A stretch of 64,000 nucleotides of DNA from Heterohyrax brucei (GCA_028571685.1 CM053143.1:51639208-51703207); one strand, 5' to 3'; shown: positions 10,976 through 23,315, numbered from the stretch's first letter. The notes: generated from the sequence alone by a model not told the origin. Translations and numbers: made by a program.

Positions 10976-11326
10976 TCATATGGAGCTTTTCCATCTTCTT
11001 TTTCCACAGATGCAGTCAATTTGATTTCTTTGTATTACATTTAGTGAGGCCCACATGTGTGGGCCTGCCATTTTCTGTTGCCGAAAAAAGGAATTTGTAA
11101 TGAACAAGTTATTGGTCTTGCAAAATTCAATCTTGTGATCTTCAACATTGTTTCTATCACCAAGGCCATATTTTCCAACTATAACTCCTTCTTCTTTGTT
11201 TCCTTCCTTTGCATTCCAGTCACTGGTAATTGCCAATGCAATTATCAACCCATGTTTGATTGCATGTTTGATCAATTGTAGGCTGCAGAAGTTGGTGAAA
11301 ATCTTCAGTTTCCTCATCTTTGGCAT
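10976..11326 (-). pseudogene. RTE apurinic-like endonuclease remnant
   Basis: A 116-codon minus-strand frame carries GDRNNVEDHKIEFCKTNNLF, GPHMWASLNVIQRNQIDCI and CGKRRWKSSI. The pattern 'T-W-x-S-P-x-x-x-x-x-N-Q-I-D-Y-I' is typical of the C-terminal active-site region of BovB/RTE endonucleases (exonuclease-endonuclease-phosphatase fold). The catalytic Asp of the NQID block is present, and the upstream part of the domain is frame-shifted. It would have nicked target DNA in the living element. Confidence 0.78.
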
Positions 11327-12030
11327 TAATGATTGAAGCTAAATTTGAACAACAGTCATATAAACTGTTCTTCCTTGTTGGAGTATTGATATTATGCTGT
11401 CACTGACAGAGCTGTACTTCATGAAAGGCTATGAAATGTTCTTTTTGATGACGAATGTGTTGCCATTCTTCTTCAATTTGTCATTCCTGGCACAGTAGAC
11501 CATCTGATTGGGTGACTCAAAATGGCCAATACCAGTGCATTTCAGCTTAGTGCTGCCTAGGATATTGATCCTTATTGGTTCCATTTCATTTTGATGACTA
11601 CTACTTTTCCTGGATTCATATGCCCCATGTTCTGATAATTAATAGATGTTTACAACTGCTTCTTCTCATTTTGAATCATGATGTGTCAGTAAAGGGAGGT
11701 CTGTATAGCTTGCTTCCATCCACATCAATGAGGTCCACTCTGCTTTGAGGAGGTAGCTCTTCCCCAGTTATATTTCTGAGCGCCTTCCAGCCTGAGAGAC
11801 TGGCACTGTGTCAGACAGTGTTCTGCTGCTATTCATAAGTCTTCTATTGGCCATTATTATTTTTTTCTCCCCAAAGTAGATTTCCAGGTCCTTTGTAGTT
11901 TGTCTTAGCCTGGAAGCTCTGCTGAAGCCTATTTACCATGGGTGACTCTGGTGGCATTTGAGACACTGGTAAAATAGCTTCCAACTTTACGGCAATAAGC
12001 AAGCCGCCACAGTAAAGCAATCTGACAGAA

Positions 12031-12626
12031 GGGAAGTGTTAAAAAAATTTACAAAGAATCCCAAAAACCTTTTTATGTGGGTTATAGAAATATTTTCCAT
12101 GTTAAAATTCATGCCAAGCAATTTAAAAATATTTTATTCGGATGAAAATAATAATAAACTCATGTTAACAGACAATACATCTTTATGACAAATTCCTTTA
12201 TTTTACAAAATGAAATAAAATTTAGTGAGAAGTGTGTATTATTTTTATTTTTGTGCACATCTCTGTAATGTTTGATATAAAAGAAGATAGATGAAATCTC
12301 TTATGTTCTTCTGTATTCCATTTGTTGTGATATCACACATCACATGGCCTCTGTGAGACTCCAGCATGAATACAAGAGAGAAGTTTGAACTGTATTGTTA
12401 TGGAAATAGTTTTGAACCTGTGCAGCTTCTAAAGTGGTTTTGGTGACTCCAGGATTTGTTGGATCACACTTTGAGACCTAGTGATCTAGATCTTTCTAAA
12501 GTACAAATCTGATCTAAAAGTCTTTCACAAGCTCTTGTGCCTACAAAGTAAATCAAAGACTGGGAAGACTACGATGACTGCTCAGGTTTAGGTAGCTGAA
12601 TAATCAAAATAAAGAGTAAGAAAACT
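12031..12626. other. AT-rich unassigned DNA
   Basis: No repeat or exon was recognised. AT-rich stretches occur around 12110-12260. Confidence 0.45.
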
Positions 12627-12790
12627 TCGAACAAAACCCGCTGCCATCTACTTGATTCTGACTCACAGGGACCCCCACAGGTCAGAGTAGAACTGCTCCA
12701 TAGAGTTTCCAAGGAGAACCTGGTGGATTTGAACCGCCAACTTTTTGGTTAGCAGATGTGGCACTTAACCACTATAGCACCAGGGTTTCC
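12627..12790 (-). mobile_element. AfroSINE, near consensus
   Basis: Complete: 'AAACCCGCTGCCATCTACTT', 'CATAGAGTTTCCAAGGAGAA' and 'CACTATAGCACCAGGGTTTC'. It is one of the least diverged copies in the window. Confidence 0.9.
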
Positions 12791-13184
12791 AAAAAATAAG
12801 AAAAGAGGAGTATATTTTTCACGGTGATAAAGCTGATGAAGTCAGTTTAGGGGTTGCTCCAGGTATTAAAATATACTCGCATAACTCATCACAGCATGAC
12901 TGTTGCTTCTTTAAATGAAGTACTGAAACCTTGTTTACACTGGGTGTCCCTTTACCTTCTGCACTTTTAAAAATATAGTCTTAAATATTTCCTCTATATA
13001 CATTGAGCACCATGTCAGATAGTGTTAGGATTTTTGTTTCAACCACCAAACATGATTTAAGATATTCTTGAAGGGAAGGATAGTCTATTTATCCCATTAG
13101 GAAAAACATGTTATTTTCTTTTTGAAGGTCCTAACTGTCTTCTGTTATCATGTTCTGCCTGTTCTTCAAGAGTAGATTGGCTAG
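12791..13184. other. Unassigned DNA
   Basis: Nothing was recognised. Confidence 0.4.
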
Positions 13185-13752
13185 TGTCTTAGACTGGGTT
13201 TTCTAGAGAAGTAAAATCAAAAAACTTATAATCAGTAAAACTATATGAAGAGAGTTATATCAAGGGAACAGCTCACTCAGTTGTAGAGGCTGCAACATCC
13301 CAAATCTGTGGGTCAGTTTGGAGGCTTCTCCTGAGTCAGTTAGCTGCAGAGGCTAGGGAACCCAAGATTGACAGGTCAGACAGCAGGGCTGTTGCCCACA
13401 GGCTGTGAAGATCAATGAAGTCCAAGACTGACAGGTAAGACCACAGGTAATCTTCTAGCTCAAGTCCCCAAAACTGTAAGTCAGATGAACTGGAACCAGC
13501 TATAGGATCCAGAGTGAGCAAAAGCCCATGAGCCTTACCAGAGAGTCCACTTACATTTAACGCAGGCCATATCCCCAAGGAAACTCCCTTTGAACAGCTT
13601 GGCTACTCACAGCAGATCCCATCATATAGGGGGTAACATTGTATCAAATCTCATCATAGAAATGATTCCATCATCATATCACTGCCCAGTTGTATCACAG
13701 CTGCCAAACCACTGGGAATCATGACCCTGTCAATTTGATGCACAACCTTAAC
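13185..13752 (-). mobile_element. LTR-like repeat, MaLR-type candidate, antisense
   Basis: It starts 'TGTCTTAGACTGGGTTTTCT', the same TGTCTTA opening as the antisense LTR at 31529. A body of about 560 bp ends near 'GATGCACAACCTTAAC'. I could not find a clear target duplication. The 80-codon minus frame at 13336-13578 is a by-product. Confidence 0.45.
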
Positions 13753-14002
13753 AATCACTGCTAGTGACCAGTTCTCTTAGTTTTTCTTCTGAGAATATCT
13801 TTACTTTTTCTTTACTCATGAAAGACATTTCCCCAGAAATGAAATTTGCAGTTGACAGTTCTTTTATTTCAGCACATGAAAAATGTTGTTGCTTCCTCTG
13901 GCTTACATGGTTTCAGATGAGAAACCTGCTGTCACTATAACTGACGTTTCTCTGCAAGTAATGTGTTATTTTCTCTAGTTGTGTTTAAAATTTTTTCTTC
14001 AA

Positions 14003-14807
14003 GGATAGAGTAGCTGGGGCGGGGGGCAGGGGACCATGCTCTTAGGCGAACTCCAGGCCAATTGGCACAACTAGCGTTTTGCTAGGAGAGCTCTCTGCAC
14101 CCCACATTGGTGAGTGGCGTCTGGGGTCTTAAAAGCTGCCAAGCTGCCATCCGAGGACACAGCGAGTGGTCCCAGCTCAGCAGGAACGGATGCTCACCGA
14201 GAGCCAAAATGGCATGCGGTGAAGACAACCGAGAAGACAGAGAGACCCACAAGAGTGGGTGCTTGCATCGACCTGGGACCGGAAGAGCCAGATGGTGCCC
14301 GGCCACCACCAGTGATAGACATGACGGAGCTCACAGAGAGGAGTCTCACTGGCAACACAAGAATAAAAAGAGGTGCATAATGAGATCTCCACTAAAAGAC
14401 CTCAATTGATGGTCCAGCGGTTTGGGGGTTCCTCTGAGAGCATGGCCCCCAGCCCTGATGCTGCCCGTTCCCATAAATTATAACAAAGCTCCACTCTTTG
14501 GGCAGGAATGGATTGGACTTGGCAATGCAGAGTAACCATATATTGGAAGCACTTTATGGTTCTATACATCTATAGGATATCATCTTGCTGACCTCTGGCT
14601 GGAGGAAGGGGACTGGACGGAGAGGAGGGGAAAGGAGACTGTTGGGAGGATGAGACATGTATGGAGCAGAGAGGAATAGTGTGCAGTCACCGGACAGGGA
14701 GAGCAGCGGAAGCTGCATATAGGGGGGCATGTAAATTTACATGTGAATGTTCATTTTCACTCAGTTATGTTAAATAAAAATAAAAAAATAAAAAAAATAA
14801 AAAAAAA
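14003..14807 (+). mobile_element. Young L1 3' end with A-rich tail
   Basis: It ends in TTAAATAAAAATAAAAAAATA-type tail sequence and carries an AATAAA hexamer. The flanks share about 12 bp: 'AAATTTTTTCTTC' on the left and 'AAATTTTTCTTTG' on the right. The body, with 'TAAAAGACCTCAATTGATGG' and 'GAATAGTGTGCAGTCACCGG', parallels the older copies at 16760-17285 and the antisense copy at 25378-25880. It is GC-richer and cleaner than its surroundings, so probably younger. Overlapping frames at 14082-14409 are not supported as genes. Confidence 0.65.
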
Positions 14808-14831
14808 TTTTTCTTTGCCTCTAGTTTTCAT

Positions 14832-15042
14832 GAAGCTCTTTAGGTGGTGCCGACAGGTTGTGCTGAACTGTCAAGCTGAAGTTTGGTGGTTAAAACCCAC
14901 CCACTGATGTCACTGAAGAAAGGTCTAGAGATCTGCTTCTATACATATTATGCCAAGAAAACTAGATGGAGTAATTCCATGTATTCTATGTAAACACATG
15001 TGGTTTCCATGAGTTGGAATCAATTGAATGCCAACAAGTTAA
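14832..15042 (+). mobile_element. AfroSINE-related long subfamily
   Basis: A diverged head, then 'GTCTAGAGATCTGCTTCTAT', and an end 'CATGAGTTGGAATCAATTG'. It inserted in the old L1. Confidence 0.65.
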
Positions 15043-16299
15043 ATTTTCAAAAGTTTAATTATGACATGTTTTGAGATAGGTTTATATTTTTTGGGATTCC
15101 CTTAGCTTCTTAAATCTTTCTGTCTTTCCAAATTTGGGATGTTTTCAGCCATTATTTCTTTGAATACTTTTCCAGCCCCACTTGTTTCTCCTTTACTTTG
15201 GAACTCTAATAAAACAAGTGCTACATCTTTTAATTTTTTTAAATTTTTTATTGCTTTGCAGGTCCCTGAGGTTCTGTTCACTTTTTGTATCTGTTTTTTC
15301 CTTTTGTACAGATTCAATAAATTCTAACATGTTCTCAACTTCACAGATTCTATTCTCTGTCATTGCAACTCTACTGTTGAATACAAACAGTAAGTTTTCT
15401 TCTTTGTTATTTATTTTTGGGTTAATGTGTTTCAGCTTTGTAATTTAAATTTGATCTTTGTTGGTAATTGATATTTCTTAGCTGTTATTTTCTATTTTTC
15501 ATGTGTTTCAAGATAATTACTAATTACTTGTTGAAACAGCTTTATGAGGGCTGCTTTCAAAGGCTTCCAGATAATTCCAACACTTGATTCATGTAAGTAT
15601 TGATGTCAGTAGACAGTATTTTCTCTTTCAAGTTGTAATTCCCCTAATTTTTTTGCTGTAATGAGTGATTGCATTCTAACCAATTTAGATGTTATGTTAA
15701 GAGACTATGGTCTTATTTAAACTTCTATCTTAGCAAGCAGTCACTCTGTTTATGTTTAGTGTATAAGGTCTGGCTTGCTTTTGTAGACTGTAGTTCCAAT
15801 GAAAATTTAATTTTCAGTGGTCTTTGAGTGGTGTTCTGTTCTGTTTTATTTTTCTGGCTCAGTTAGGGCTTTCATTTAGTCCCTGAAGGTGCCACCCAAG
15901 ATGGGAGAACATGCTTATCTGGGTCTCCCTGGTGTCACTAGGTGACAGGAAGTGAGGGATGTTAGATCTGCGGGATAGATAATATTTTCCTTGGCCTGTT
16001 CTTTGATTATCCAGTACAGTGAGCTTTCTGCTCAATATTTGCTTGTCTTTTACAGCAAGAAATCATCTACCAAGGCTGCCTATTTCTGGAGAATACTGGT
16101 CTTGGGTTGACTTCTGCCACTGGCAGAGGATCAGAGAGTTTTGGGTCTAGGTCACACTTTGTTTTGGGGTTGGGGGGCCAGTAGATACCAGGTTGGGTTG
16201 TCTTCTCTTGCTGTGTGGAAGGCTTGAGGTCATGGGCTTGAATTGCCTTCTCTCACTGGGTGGAGGGTTGGCTTTTAGTGTTCCTCTTCTGTGTTCTCA

Positions 16300-16755
16300 C
16301 AAAATCTTGTATTGATACTTATATCACATCTTTATCATTTGATTTTCTTCTACGTATGAACTTTGTCTCAGCTGTTCAGTACAATACCTAATATGTTGTA
16401 GGAATTCAATAATTATTTGATTAATGAGTGGATAGTGGAGCTTATGTTATGTAAAGAAGTTGGATTCATTGAGGCCAACAACAGAAATGCATTCTAGACT
16501 TTTGAACTGAGTTGTGACATGATGAGAGTTGTGTTCTGGAAGACGATACCTTTTTTACAGGTGTAGTGGAAATAAGGTAGGTCAGCTCAGCGACCTGGTT
16601 GACTCCTTACTTTTTTTCCCCCTTTTTGAAGACTTCTATGATACTTGGTGTTTTTCATGAATTTAAACACCATCGTATAGTTTGGGCAGTAAAAACTGAT
16701 AGACACATGAATTAGTGAAGCTCCTGAGTAAAAAGCAGTAAATTATCATTCAAAT
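16300..16755. other. Unassigned DNA
   Basis: Nothing was recognised. Confidence 0.4.
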
Positions 16756-16759
16756 GTAC

Positions 16760-17285
16760 TCAGTAGCAGCCTGTCCAGCCACCACAAAAGGCAGCCCTGA
16801 TAGGGTATACCACGTAGAGTCTCTGATGTAGCACGAGATAAAGAGGTGTGCAGATCAAGAATTCTATTAAAAGACCAGAACTGATGATCTGACAACCTGT
16901 AGGGTCCCCTGACACCATGGTCCCTAGACTTGCTGCTAACTGTGAGCTGAAAGCAATACTGAAGCCGACACTTCAGACAAAGACTGGACTGGACTTGAGT
17001 GTACAGACTGATGCATGTGGTGTGTGTAGTTTATAGTTTGCTATATGTATTAGGCTGTCCTACTGATTTCCTTTTAAAGGGGAGAGGAGAGGACAACTGT
17101 TGGTTGAGTGGGTACTGGAAGTAATAAGTGCAAAAGAAGAGTGTGCTGTCACAGGGCAAGGAGAGCAGATAGAGTCGCAGAGAGGCAGGTACTTGAGGTC
17201 TTATATGGAAAATTGACTTGGATTGTAACTTGTCACTTAACCACAAAAGCAAAAACAAGCAAACAAAAAAACAAACAAACCCCCA
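16760..17285 (+). mobile_element. Older L1 3' end
   Basis: 'AGAGGTGTGCAGATCAAGAA', 'TTAAAAGACCAGAACTGATG' and 'GTGTGCTGTCACAGGGCAAG' align with 14340-14700 and with the antisense 25378-25880. An (A/C)-rich tail of AAACAAAC units ends it near 17285. Confidence 0.6.
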
Positions 17286-17299
17286 AACCCCCAAAACTA

Positions 17300-18110
17300 C
17301 TCAGTGACAGCCTAAATATGCAAAGGGACAATGATCAGACCATATATGTTGATAGAACTCAGGCTCAGGAGTCTAGAATGCCAAGTCACAATTTGCGCAA
17401 CAACCGACTAAGGAAGCCAAAGCACAGCCTCTGCAGCAGTTGACACAGAATGGTTGGGGCTTAGCCAATGACTGCCAGCTTCTCTCTTTTGGCCCCTGCT
17501 TCCACTGCAGGACCAATCAAATAATGCCAAATATGCTTCCCAAACTAATCACGTAAGATCCTCTCATAATGATTAGCCTACTACCAACTTGTCTATGCTA
17601 ACAACTCCCAACAGAACATATTAGAAGGCTTTTATTTCACTAAACACTCTTCCATTCCCCTGCTTGCCTTTGAATCTTTGCCAAATTCAAGTGATAGTGG
17701 CCTATTCTTTTGGTATAGAAAGCGTTGAGTAAACAGCTTCCTTTTTTTTTGGTTGCTCTTCAACTTATTTCCACACTGGTGAATGAAATGGTCCATGAGA
17801 AGATGGACTGAGGTAGGCAAGAGTGACTGTAACAAGCACCATTCTGAACAATGGGCCTGTCTAGACACCTTGAGATGCTGCCTGATCTTAGTTGCTTCAC
17901 ATAGTCTAGCCAAGGGGGTGGTGAAGAGCTGTAATGCATAAATATTAACTCAGTTTTCATGGCTCCAAATCATCTTTATAGCTCAATAATTTTTTTTTAA
18001 TTGATCTTTTATCCAATGTTTCATACTCTGGAAACTCTGCCTTATGGTATAGCATTAAGTTCTATGGATTTGACAGTAAGTCTTTTGGTCTTTTTTCTTT
18101 CTTTTCTGCC
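17300..18110. other. Unassigned DNA with a 93-codon minus frame
   Basis: The minus strand 17632-17913 is open for 93 codons (MARLCEATKIRQHLKVSRQ and onward), with Cys and Lys/Arg-rich stretches. No domain, splice site or promoter is recognisable, and the second minus frame over it is also open. I treat it as chance. Confidence 0.35.
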
Positions 18111-18638
18111 TGTTTTAGTCAGCTAGTGCTGCTGTAACAGAAATAACACACAGTGGATGGCTTTAACAAAGGAAACTTATTTGTGCACAGTCTGGTAGGC
18201 TATAGTCCATATTCAGGATGTCCACTCCAGGGGAAGACATCTCCCTTGTTGGCTATAAAGGAAGGTCCGGTATTGCATCAGTCTTTGTCCAGGGAGCATC
18301 TTGGCTCAGGAACCTCAGGTCTGAAGTATGCACCCTTCTCCCGGTGCTGCTTGCTTGATGGTGTGAGGTTCCGAATTCTCTGCTGATTTCCTTTTCCTTT
18401 TACTTCTTGTAGGATGAAAGGATTAAGGGTGGGACAAGTCATACTTCAGGGATACTCCCTTTAGAGTGGACTGGAGTAGGGAGGTAATCCTACCAAGGGA
18501 TTTTACAGTCCCACCCTAATCCTTTAGCATACAGTAGAGGAAAATCCCAAAATGGAGGACAATCACAAGATACTGGGAAACACGGCCCAGCCACGTGGCT
18601 ACACATATTTTTGGGGGAACACAATTCAATCCTTGACA
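18111..18638 (-). mobile_element. MaLR-like LTR, antisense
   Basis: It runs from 'TGTTTTAGTCAGCTAGTGCT' through 'GGATGGCTTTAACAAAGG' to 'GGGGGAACACAATTCAATCC'. It matches 31529-31856 plus 37408-37596, which lets the insertion site of the provirus be read. The flanks CTGCC and TTGTC are a weak 5-bp duplication. Confidence 0.62.
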
Positions 18639-18789
18639 TTGTCACATTGCCATTATTCTTATCCATGTTAACATGATCTCCAAAGCGTTTATCACCTAAG
18701 TGGCTGCTTTGAACCTGTCTTTCTTCTGAGTCATTGTGCTGCTAATCCTATGCTTGTCTTCTGAATTCTGTCCCGATAGTAACTTCTTC

Positions 18790-19085
18790 AGCAATTTATT
18801 GTGTCTTGTTATACCCTTTTAATTGACATTTGTACCCTCCATCATATGGCTTCCTCATCTAACCTAGAAACCTTGTGTCTTTCTGCTCTCCTACATGATC
18901 TAGTCTCCTACATACACCAGATTTATGTGCCTTTGCACATCTTGCTACTTTGTCTGGAACACGTTTTTTTCATCCTTTCTAGACACCTTTGCTGAATCCA
19001 TTCTCTAACTCTTGCTGTGTCCCTCAGTGGTCTGACCCTTTATGCTAGATCATTCCATTGTGGACGTGCTCATGTTCTGAAATAT
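18790..19085 (+). repeat. L2-like LINE fragment
   Basis: 'GTGCCTTTGCACATCTTGCT' followed by 'TTTGTCTGGAACACG' matches the remembered L2 3' region block 'CCTTTGCACTTGCTGTTCC..TGCCTGGAA'. It is old and diverged. Confidence 0.5.
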
Positions 19086-19099
19086 GTTTTCCTGTAAGA

Positions 19100-22000
19100 T
19101 TGCAGGCTAGATATGACCGTAAGTGAAGCTGTAGGAGATTTGAAAAGCAGAATTGAAAGTAGCAGTCATCAGAATTGGAAAATTATCATTGGTAAGAGGC
19201 TATGAAGTAGATTCCAGTTTATTCTTGCGTGTACCTGCTCAAATCCAGCTGTCCTCCCCAACCGTGGGCCCTACTGACAAACAGCAGCCCTAGGCCCGCC
19301 AGCAGATGCTTTGTTGTGAATTCACAGGTCATAGCCGCAAAGAGCCAACAATTTTCTGTAGAGTTCCACAACAATCCCTTCACCATTCTACTCCAGTAAC
19401 AGGGTGTGGCTAGCTCTTTGATTTAGCGGAGTGTATACCCACTAACATCTGACACCTAGTCAGGTGTTCTTTGGTCTTTTCCTTCCTCATTTTTTTTGCG
19501 TTCTTATCTGTTTTGGGGTCGAACGATGATCTTACATTATCAAACATGCTTTCTTACTCTATATTCGTGGTGTATGCTGCATGCTCTGAGTCCACCAAAC
19601 TCTGGATTTTGTTATTTCAAGGGAAGGTAATTTTCCTGCTTTTAAATTCAAAATATCCTTTCTTTCTCGTGTGCCTTACTATGTGTGCAACTGAGCGCTT
19701 GAGCTATGCCACAGTTTTACAGAGATTTACTTGATAAATCAAAAGTCAAGAATTTGACTCTGTTTTCTTTCTGTATTTACTCTAGCCCAAGGCCGTTCGA
19801 TGGAAAGCTATTGCTGTTGTCTCAATGTTGAAGGCACGATACTGGAAAACTAAGGTAGGGAGATGGGAATCTTGGTTTCATATATCCAAATATAATCTTG
19901 GTAGACCAGAATAAAAATTGAATGTCTCAAGGAATGAGTGGATATCATATTCTTTCAATAACACAACCTTTTGCAACCAAGTTTTTGATAAAAGCTGGTT
20001 GATAGCCAATTTGAGGCTGCATGTTTTGGCCAAGAATCTAAGCTCATGTGTTCTGTTTCTGATTAAGAGCAGAAGGTAGGTTTGAGATCTCTTATAAAAT
20101 TAGGAAATCCAATCGACTTTCTTGTCTGAAGGGATGGTGACCGTAATCTTTATCTTTTAACAAAAAAAAACTTTTTTTTTTGAGAAATGGGAATATTCTA
20201 CTCTATGTATCTTTGTGTCGCTGTTCTATTTCCATAGAGAAAGAAGGATTGATGGAGATAATTGTGTCTTCTGACTCAGACAAACTTTGGGTCTTTCAGT
20301 ACCTCACATTCTTGAAACCATTTTTAAATTGAAACTGAGAGTGGCATTCCAAACATTTGGTATGTCTGGAAAGCATAATGTTGCATACTCTGTGAACATG
20401 CGGTTAGGTAAATCATTAACAAAAATGGCAGAGATTTGGAAGTCTTGGAGAATGAAGAAAAAAACATTAAAATTCAATGCTAATTTCTGTAGCACTCTTA
20501 GACAATTTGTGGGGCTCCTTGTATTCCTCTGTGCAAAGAGGGCCCATCTACTCATGTAAGGTCTTGGCTAAGCTTAAGACGGTCAATGGATTGGTGATTC
20601 ATGTGATGATAAGAGAGAGAGGCAGGAGTATGTTTACCAAAAAAAAAAAAAAAAGTGATCTGCAGAAAATTTCTGGAGTAGGATTCCATGTAAATGTTTC
20701 ATGACCCTTTGATTTTTAGGTTACTACACTGGAGAGATAGACTAAATTTCTCTTTTGTCATTTCTGTTTTTAAGGCCTTAATGTTTACAGATATGAGTTC
20801 ATTCACTATTTCATCCTCTTTCTTCTCTTTAGAAAAGGTTATCTCTAAGACTGTAAGAAATTGTTTATTTTAGAAAAGGATATTGTCATTAAACAATTTA
20901 CCTGAAAAGATCATTACATGAACAATACATGGAACCACTGTCTTTATGGTTTTGAGTACACTAAGCTTTCATAATCTAAGATTTCCAAAGGAAAAATTCT
21001 AGTTTTTATACATGAAAGGCACTGAATTTTTAAACATTCATAATATTTGATCCTTTACATTTCTTTTATTTAGTAATGGTTTTCATAGCCCAGAGACAAA
21101 CTGCCTTTACTCATATCATTCATTTTTATAGCAAAAGAAAAATCACAAATAGGTCCTAAAGCTTCAGACTACAGTACCACATGATTTCTGTGGACTTAAA
21201 CTTGTATCAAGCATGTCTCTGTTTGTCCATGATCGCTGGATCTGAAATGCATAATTTGTATATAATTAAAAATGCATTATAATTTTGATTATCTGAAAGT
21301 TCTCTAGTAGTTGCACTTTCCCAGAAGGATTTTAGCTTGGCTTAAGAAATTGAAATAATTCTGTGTGTACGTATTTTTAATTGGACTGGAATTTGAAGCT
21401 CAGTGGATGATGTCTTTGAAATATCTGTATTCTTCCAATTCAAAATAAAACAGATAAAAGAAAGTTAAAGGTTAGGAAATCATCTGTAAGTGAGAGTTAG
21501 GTATTCAGACTATCTGAGTTTGTGTAACTCAAGGTATGGAGTCATCATCTTTTTTCTCTCTGAATAAACATAAATTTATTATTGTTCCTATTACCGAAAT
21601 TATCTAGGATCTTTAATTGTCCATTTTAGTCTTCCAAGTTAGACACAGTCATACAGAAAGTACAAGAAAACACTGCCAATTAAATATTGAAGCTTTATTC
21701 TATGGCCAAGATGTGATTTGTAACAAGCTTGCTGATATTTTACATTCTCTGTAGAAATCATTGTGTGGTAAACCAGGTTTTTTTTTGGCCACCACCATAT
21801 CCCCTGCTAAGAGCTAAATAAGTCATAATATTGAGGAACCTGCCTGGAATTTGGCTGTTTAATTGTTTTCATGTGTTTGCAAAGAATGCGTATGAACCCC
21901 TAACTAGTCAGCTATGCAAAGGTCAAGGCTGGAATCCAGGCCCTGTTAACATAGAGCTAAAATACTCCCATAGCAGCCTGACCTTGAGGAATCTCTCTTT

Positions 22001-22185
22001 TTCAGGGAAACAAGTTCCACTGCAAAATTATTTTGAGAAAAACACTCTTTCCAGCCCAGTTATACTTTGACTTTCTTCCTTCTTAAAATCCTGAAACTGA
22101 ATCTTTACTACCAAGAAATAGTTTTCAGACTACTTGGTATAATGCGCTTTATATTCTTGCATGGATTCCCCATTCTACTTTCTGA
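19100..22185. other. Mostly unique DNA, repeat-poor
   Basis: No AfroSINE, L1 or LTR was recognised over about 3 kb, unlike the surroundings. It contains one exon-like segment (19786-19854), a 15-A run at about 20640, and an overlapping pair of frames at 20287-20559 without support. Confidence 0.5.
19786..19854 (+). CDS. Candidate internal coding exon, gene unknown
   Basis: A pyrimidine-rich tract (TTTTCTTTCTGTATTTACTC) ends in AG at 19784-19785. Next come 69 bases open in frame 0, then the donor GTAGGG at 19855. The length is exactly 23 codons, translating as PKAVRWKAIAVVSMLKARYW plus KTK, so the exon would be symmetric (phase 0-0). A second frame is closed by a TAA near its end. The segment lies in the repeat-poor 19.1-22.2 kb stretch. 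The peptide is basic with a short hydrophobic centre. I do not recognise the family and see no neighbouring exon. Chance splice-like pairs are common in intronic DNA, so this is only a candidate. Confidence 0.4.
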
Positions 22186-22189
22186 GACA

Positions 22190-22340
22190 GGCATATTATA
22201 TCATATGTGAGGGAGGAAACAGAGGCTTAGTAACAGAGAAGAAGTAACTTGCTGAAGATTCAAGAGGTAACATGTGACCAAGTGGGAATCTGAACATTGG
22301 TCTCTTTGACTCTAAAACCCATGCTGTTTCCACTTGATAC
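22190..22340 (-). repeat. MIR, antisense
   Basis: 'GGAAACAGAGGCTTAGTAAC', 'AAGTAACTTGCTGAAGATTC' and 'CATGCTGTTTCCACTTGATA' follow the antisense MIR order (gaggaaactgaggc / aacttgccc / ctctttccact). Confidence 0.75.
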
Positions 22341-22448
22341 TGCCAAGGTATATTTTCATCTAGACCTATATTTATATGTTGGCATAGAACTTCCTAGAGA
22401 TGTTATCATGGAAGATCTCTAGGCATGGGACCTATTTTCTGTATTAAA

Positions 22449-22660
22449 AATTGCTGTTAGTTGCTGTTGAGTTTTTGACTCAGGACAACCCCATGTATGC
22501 AGTGCAGAATTGCTCCACAGGGTTTTTAAGACTATGGAACTTTCAGAAGCAAATTGTCAGGCCTGTGACCTCCAGGTGCATCTGAGTGGGCTGGAACCAA
22601 AACCTGACCAACCTTTTGGGTAGTAGACAAGTGCTTAACTGTGTCAGCAAGGGGTTCCTC
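22449..22660 (-). mobile_element. AfroSINE, long older subfamily
   Basis: Diverged: 'TTGCTGTTGAGTTTTTGACT' at the tail side and 'GTCAGCAAGGGGTTCC' at the head. An insert of about 50 bp in the middle is relative to the 160-bp class. Confidence 0.72.
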
Positions 22661-23315
22661 CATCAAAAATCAAGACACAAGCATCCTTGTGGGAAACAGC
22701 AACTGGAATTGAATTTCTCCCAGAAAACCTAGATAGAGTATGTTCAGTTCATAAAAGGTCGCTTTACTCACTGAGAAGATGGATATTCACACTGTCTGAA
22801 CACTTCTGTCCCTTTATAAAGGCAAGCAGGGTTTGTTTGGATAGTAAAAGCGGATTATTAAGACCTAATTCTCTAAGCTGCCACAAAATTACAAATTATG
22901 CTGCATGGGTTTCTCTTTCTTGATAACACATTACTGTTTTATTCACACTTCTGTAAAACAGAAGTGGAATATGTGTTGATAGACATAAACACTAGATGTA
23001 TAAAACTGCTTATAAATTTTATTTCCATATATTTGTGTCTCTCCTCATTATGTGCTTTTGGAAATATTGTAGTACATTTAGAGGTGTTAGGATAGCTGAA
23101 AAACAATCTTTCAAGTGTGTTAACATACTATTCAGAGGAATAAAACTAAATTGAAGAGATTATCAATTCTTTTTCAATAAAAGTTTTTCATTAGAAGATT
23201 TGGTTAATATAAAAATGATTAGAAAAATTAAAAACGATTTTTGGCCCTATGAACTAGACATGATTATTGCTACTATCTGGTATATTTTCAGTGTTATTTA
23301 AAATAAACTTTATGT
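22661..23315. other. Unassigned AT-rich DNA
   Basis: Nothing was recognised. The 78-codon plus frame at 22687-22923 has no splice or domain support. Confidence 0.4.

Larger units (their letters stand above)
8395..12030 (-). mobile_element. RTE (BovB-like) LINE, longest copy
   Basis: The antisense element runs from its 3' tail at the left ('TTGTTGTTGTTAGGCGCC', that is (AAC)n in sense) to a 5' region near 12030 ('GCAAGCCGCCACAGTAAAGC'). Without the 458-bp LTR at 9519-9976 it spans about 3.2 kb, close to full RTE length. The sense strand encodes, from right to left, remnants of an endonuclease and a reverse transcriptase, each frame-broken. RTE elements copy themselves by target-primed reverse transcription. 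This copy is dead. Confidence 0.85.
13785..16300 (-). mobile_element. Old L1 (L1M/HAL1-like), ORF1 region, antisense, interrupted
   Basis: Blocks 'GCAGTTGACAGTTCTTTTA', 'CAGATGAGAAACCTGCTGTC', 'TTTGGGATGTTTTCAGCC' and 'CTTGTTGAAACAGCTTTATG' match the antisense of old mammalian L1 sequence as I remember it. It is split by an L1 3' end (14003-14807) and a SINE (14832-15042). Minus frame 15102-15317 (FKEIMAENIPNLERQKDL) is a decayed coding remnant. The right edge near 16300 is uncertain. Confidence 0.6.

Noticed and set aside
14082-14409. Cluster of 71-100 codon frames on both strands
   Set aside because: They lie in a GC-richer L1 3' end with an A-rich tail; composition explains the open frames.
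17632-17913. 93-codon minus frame with several Cys
   Set aside because: No domain and no signals; the overlapping second minus frame is equally open.
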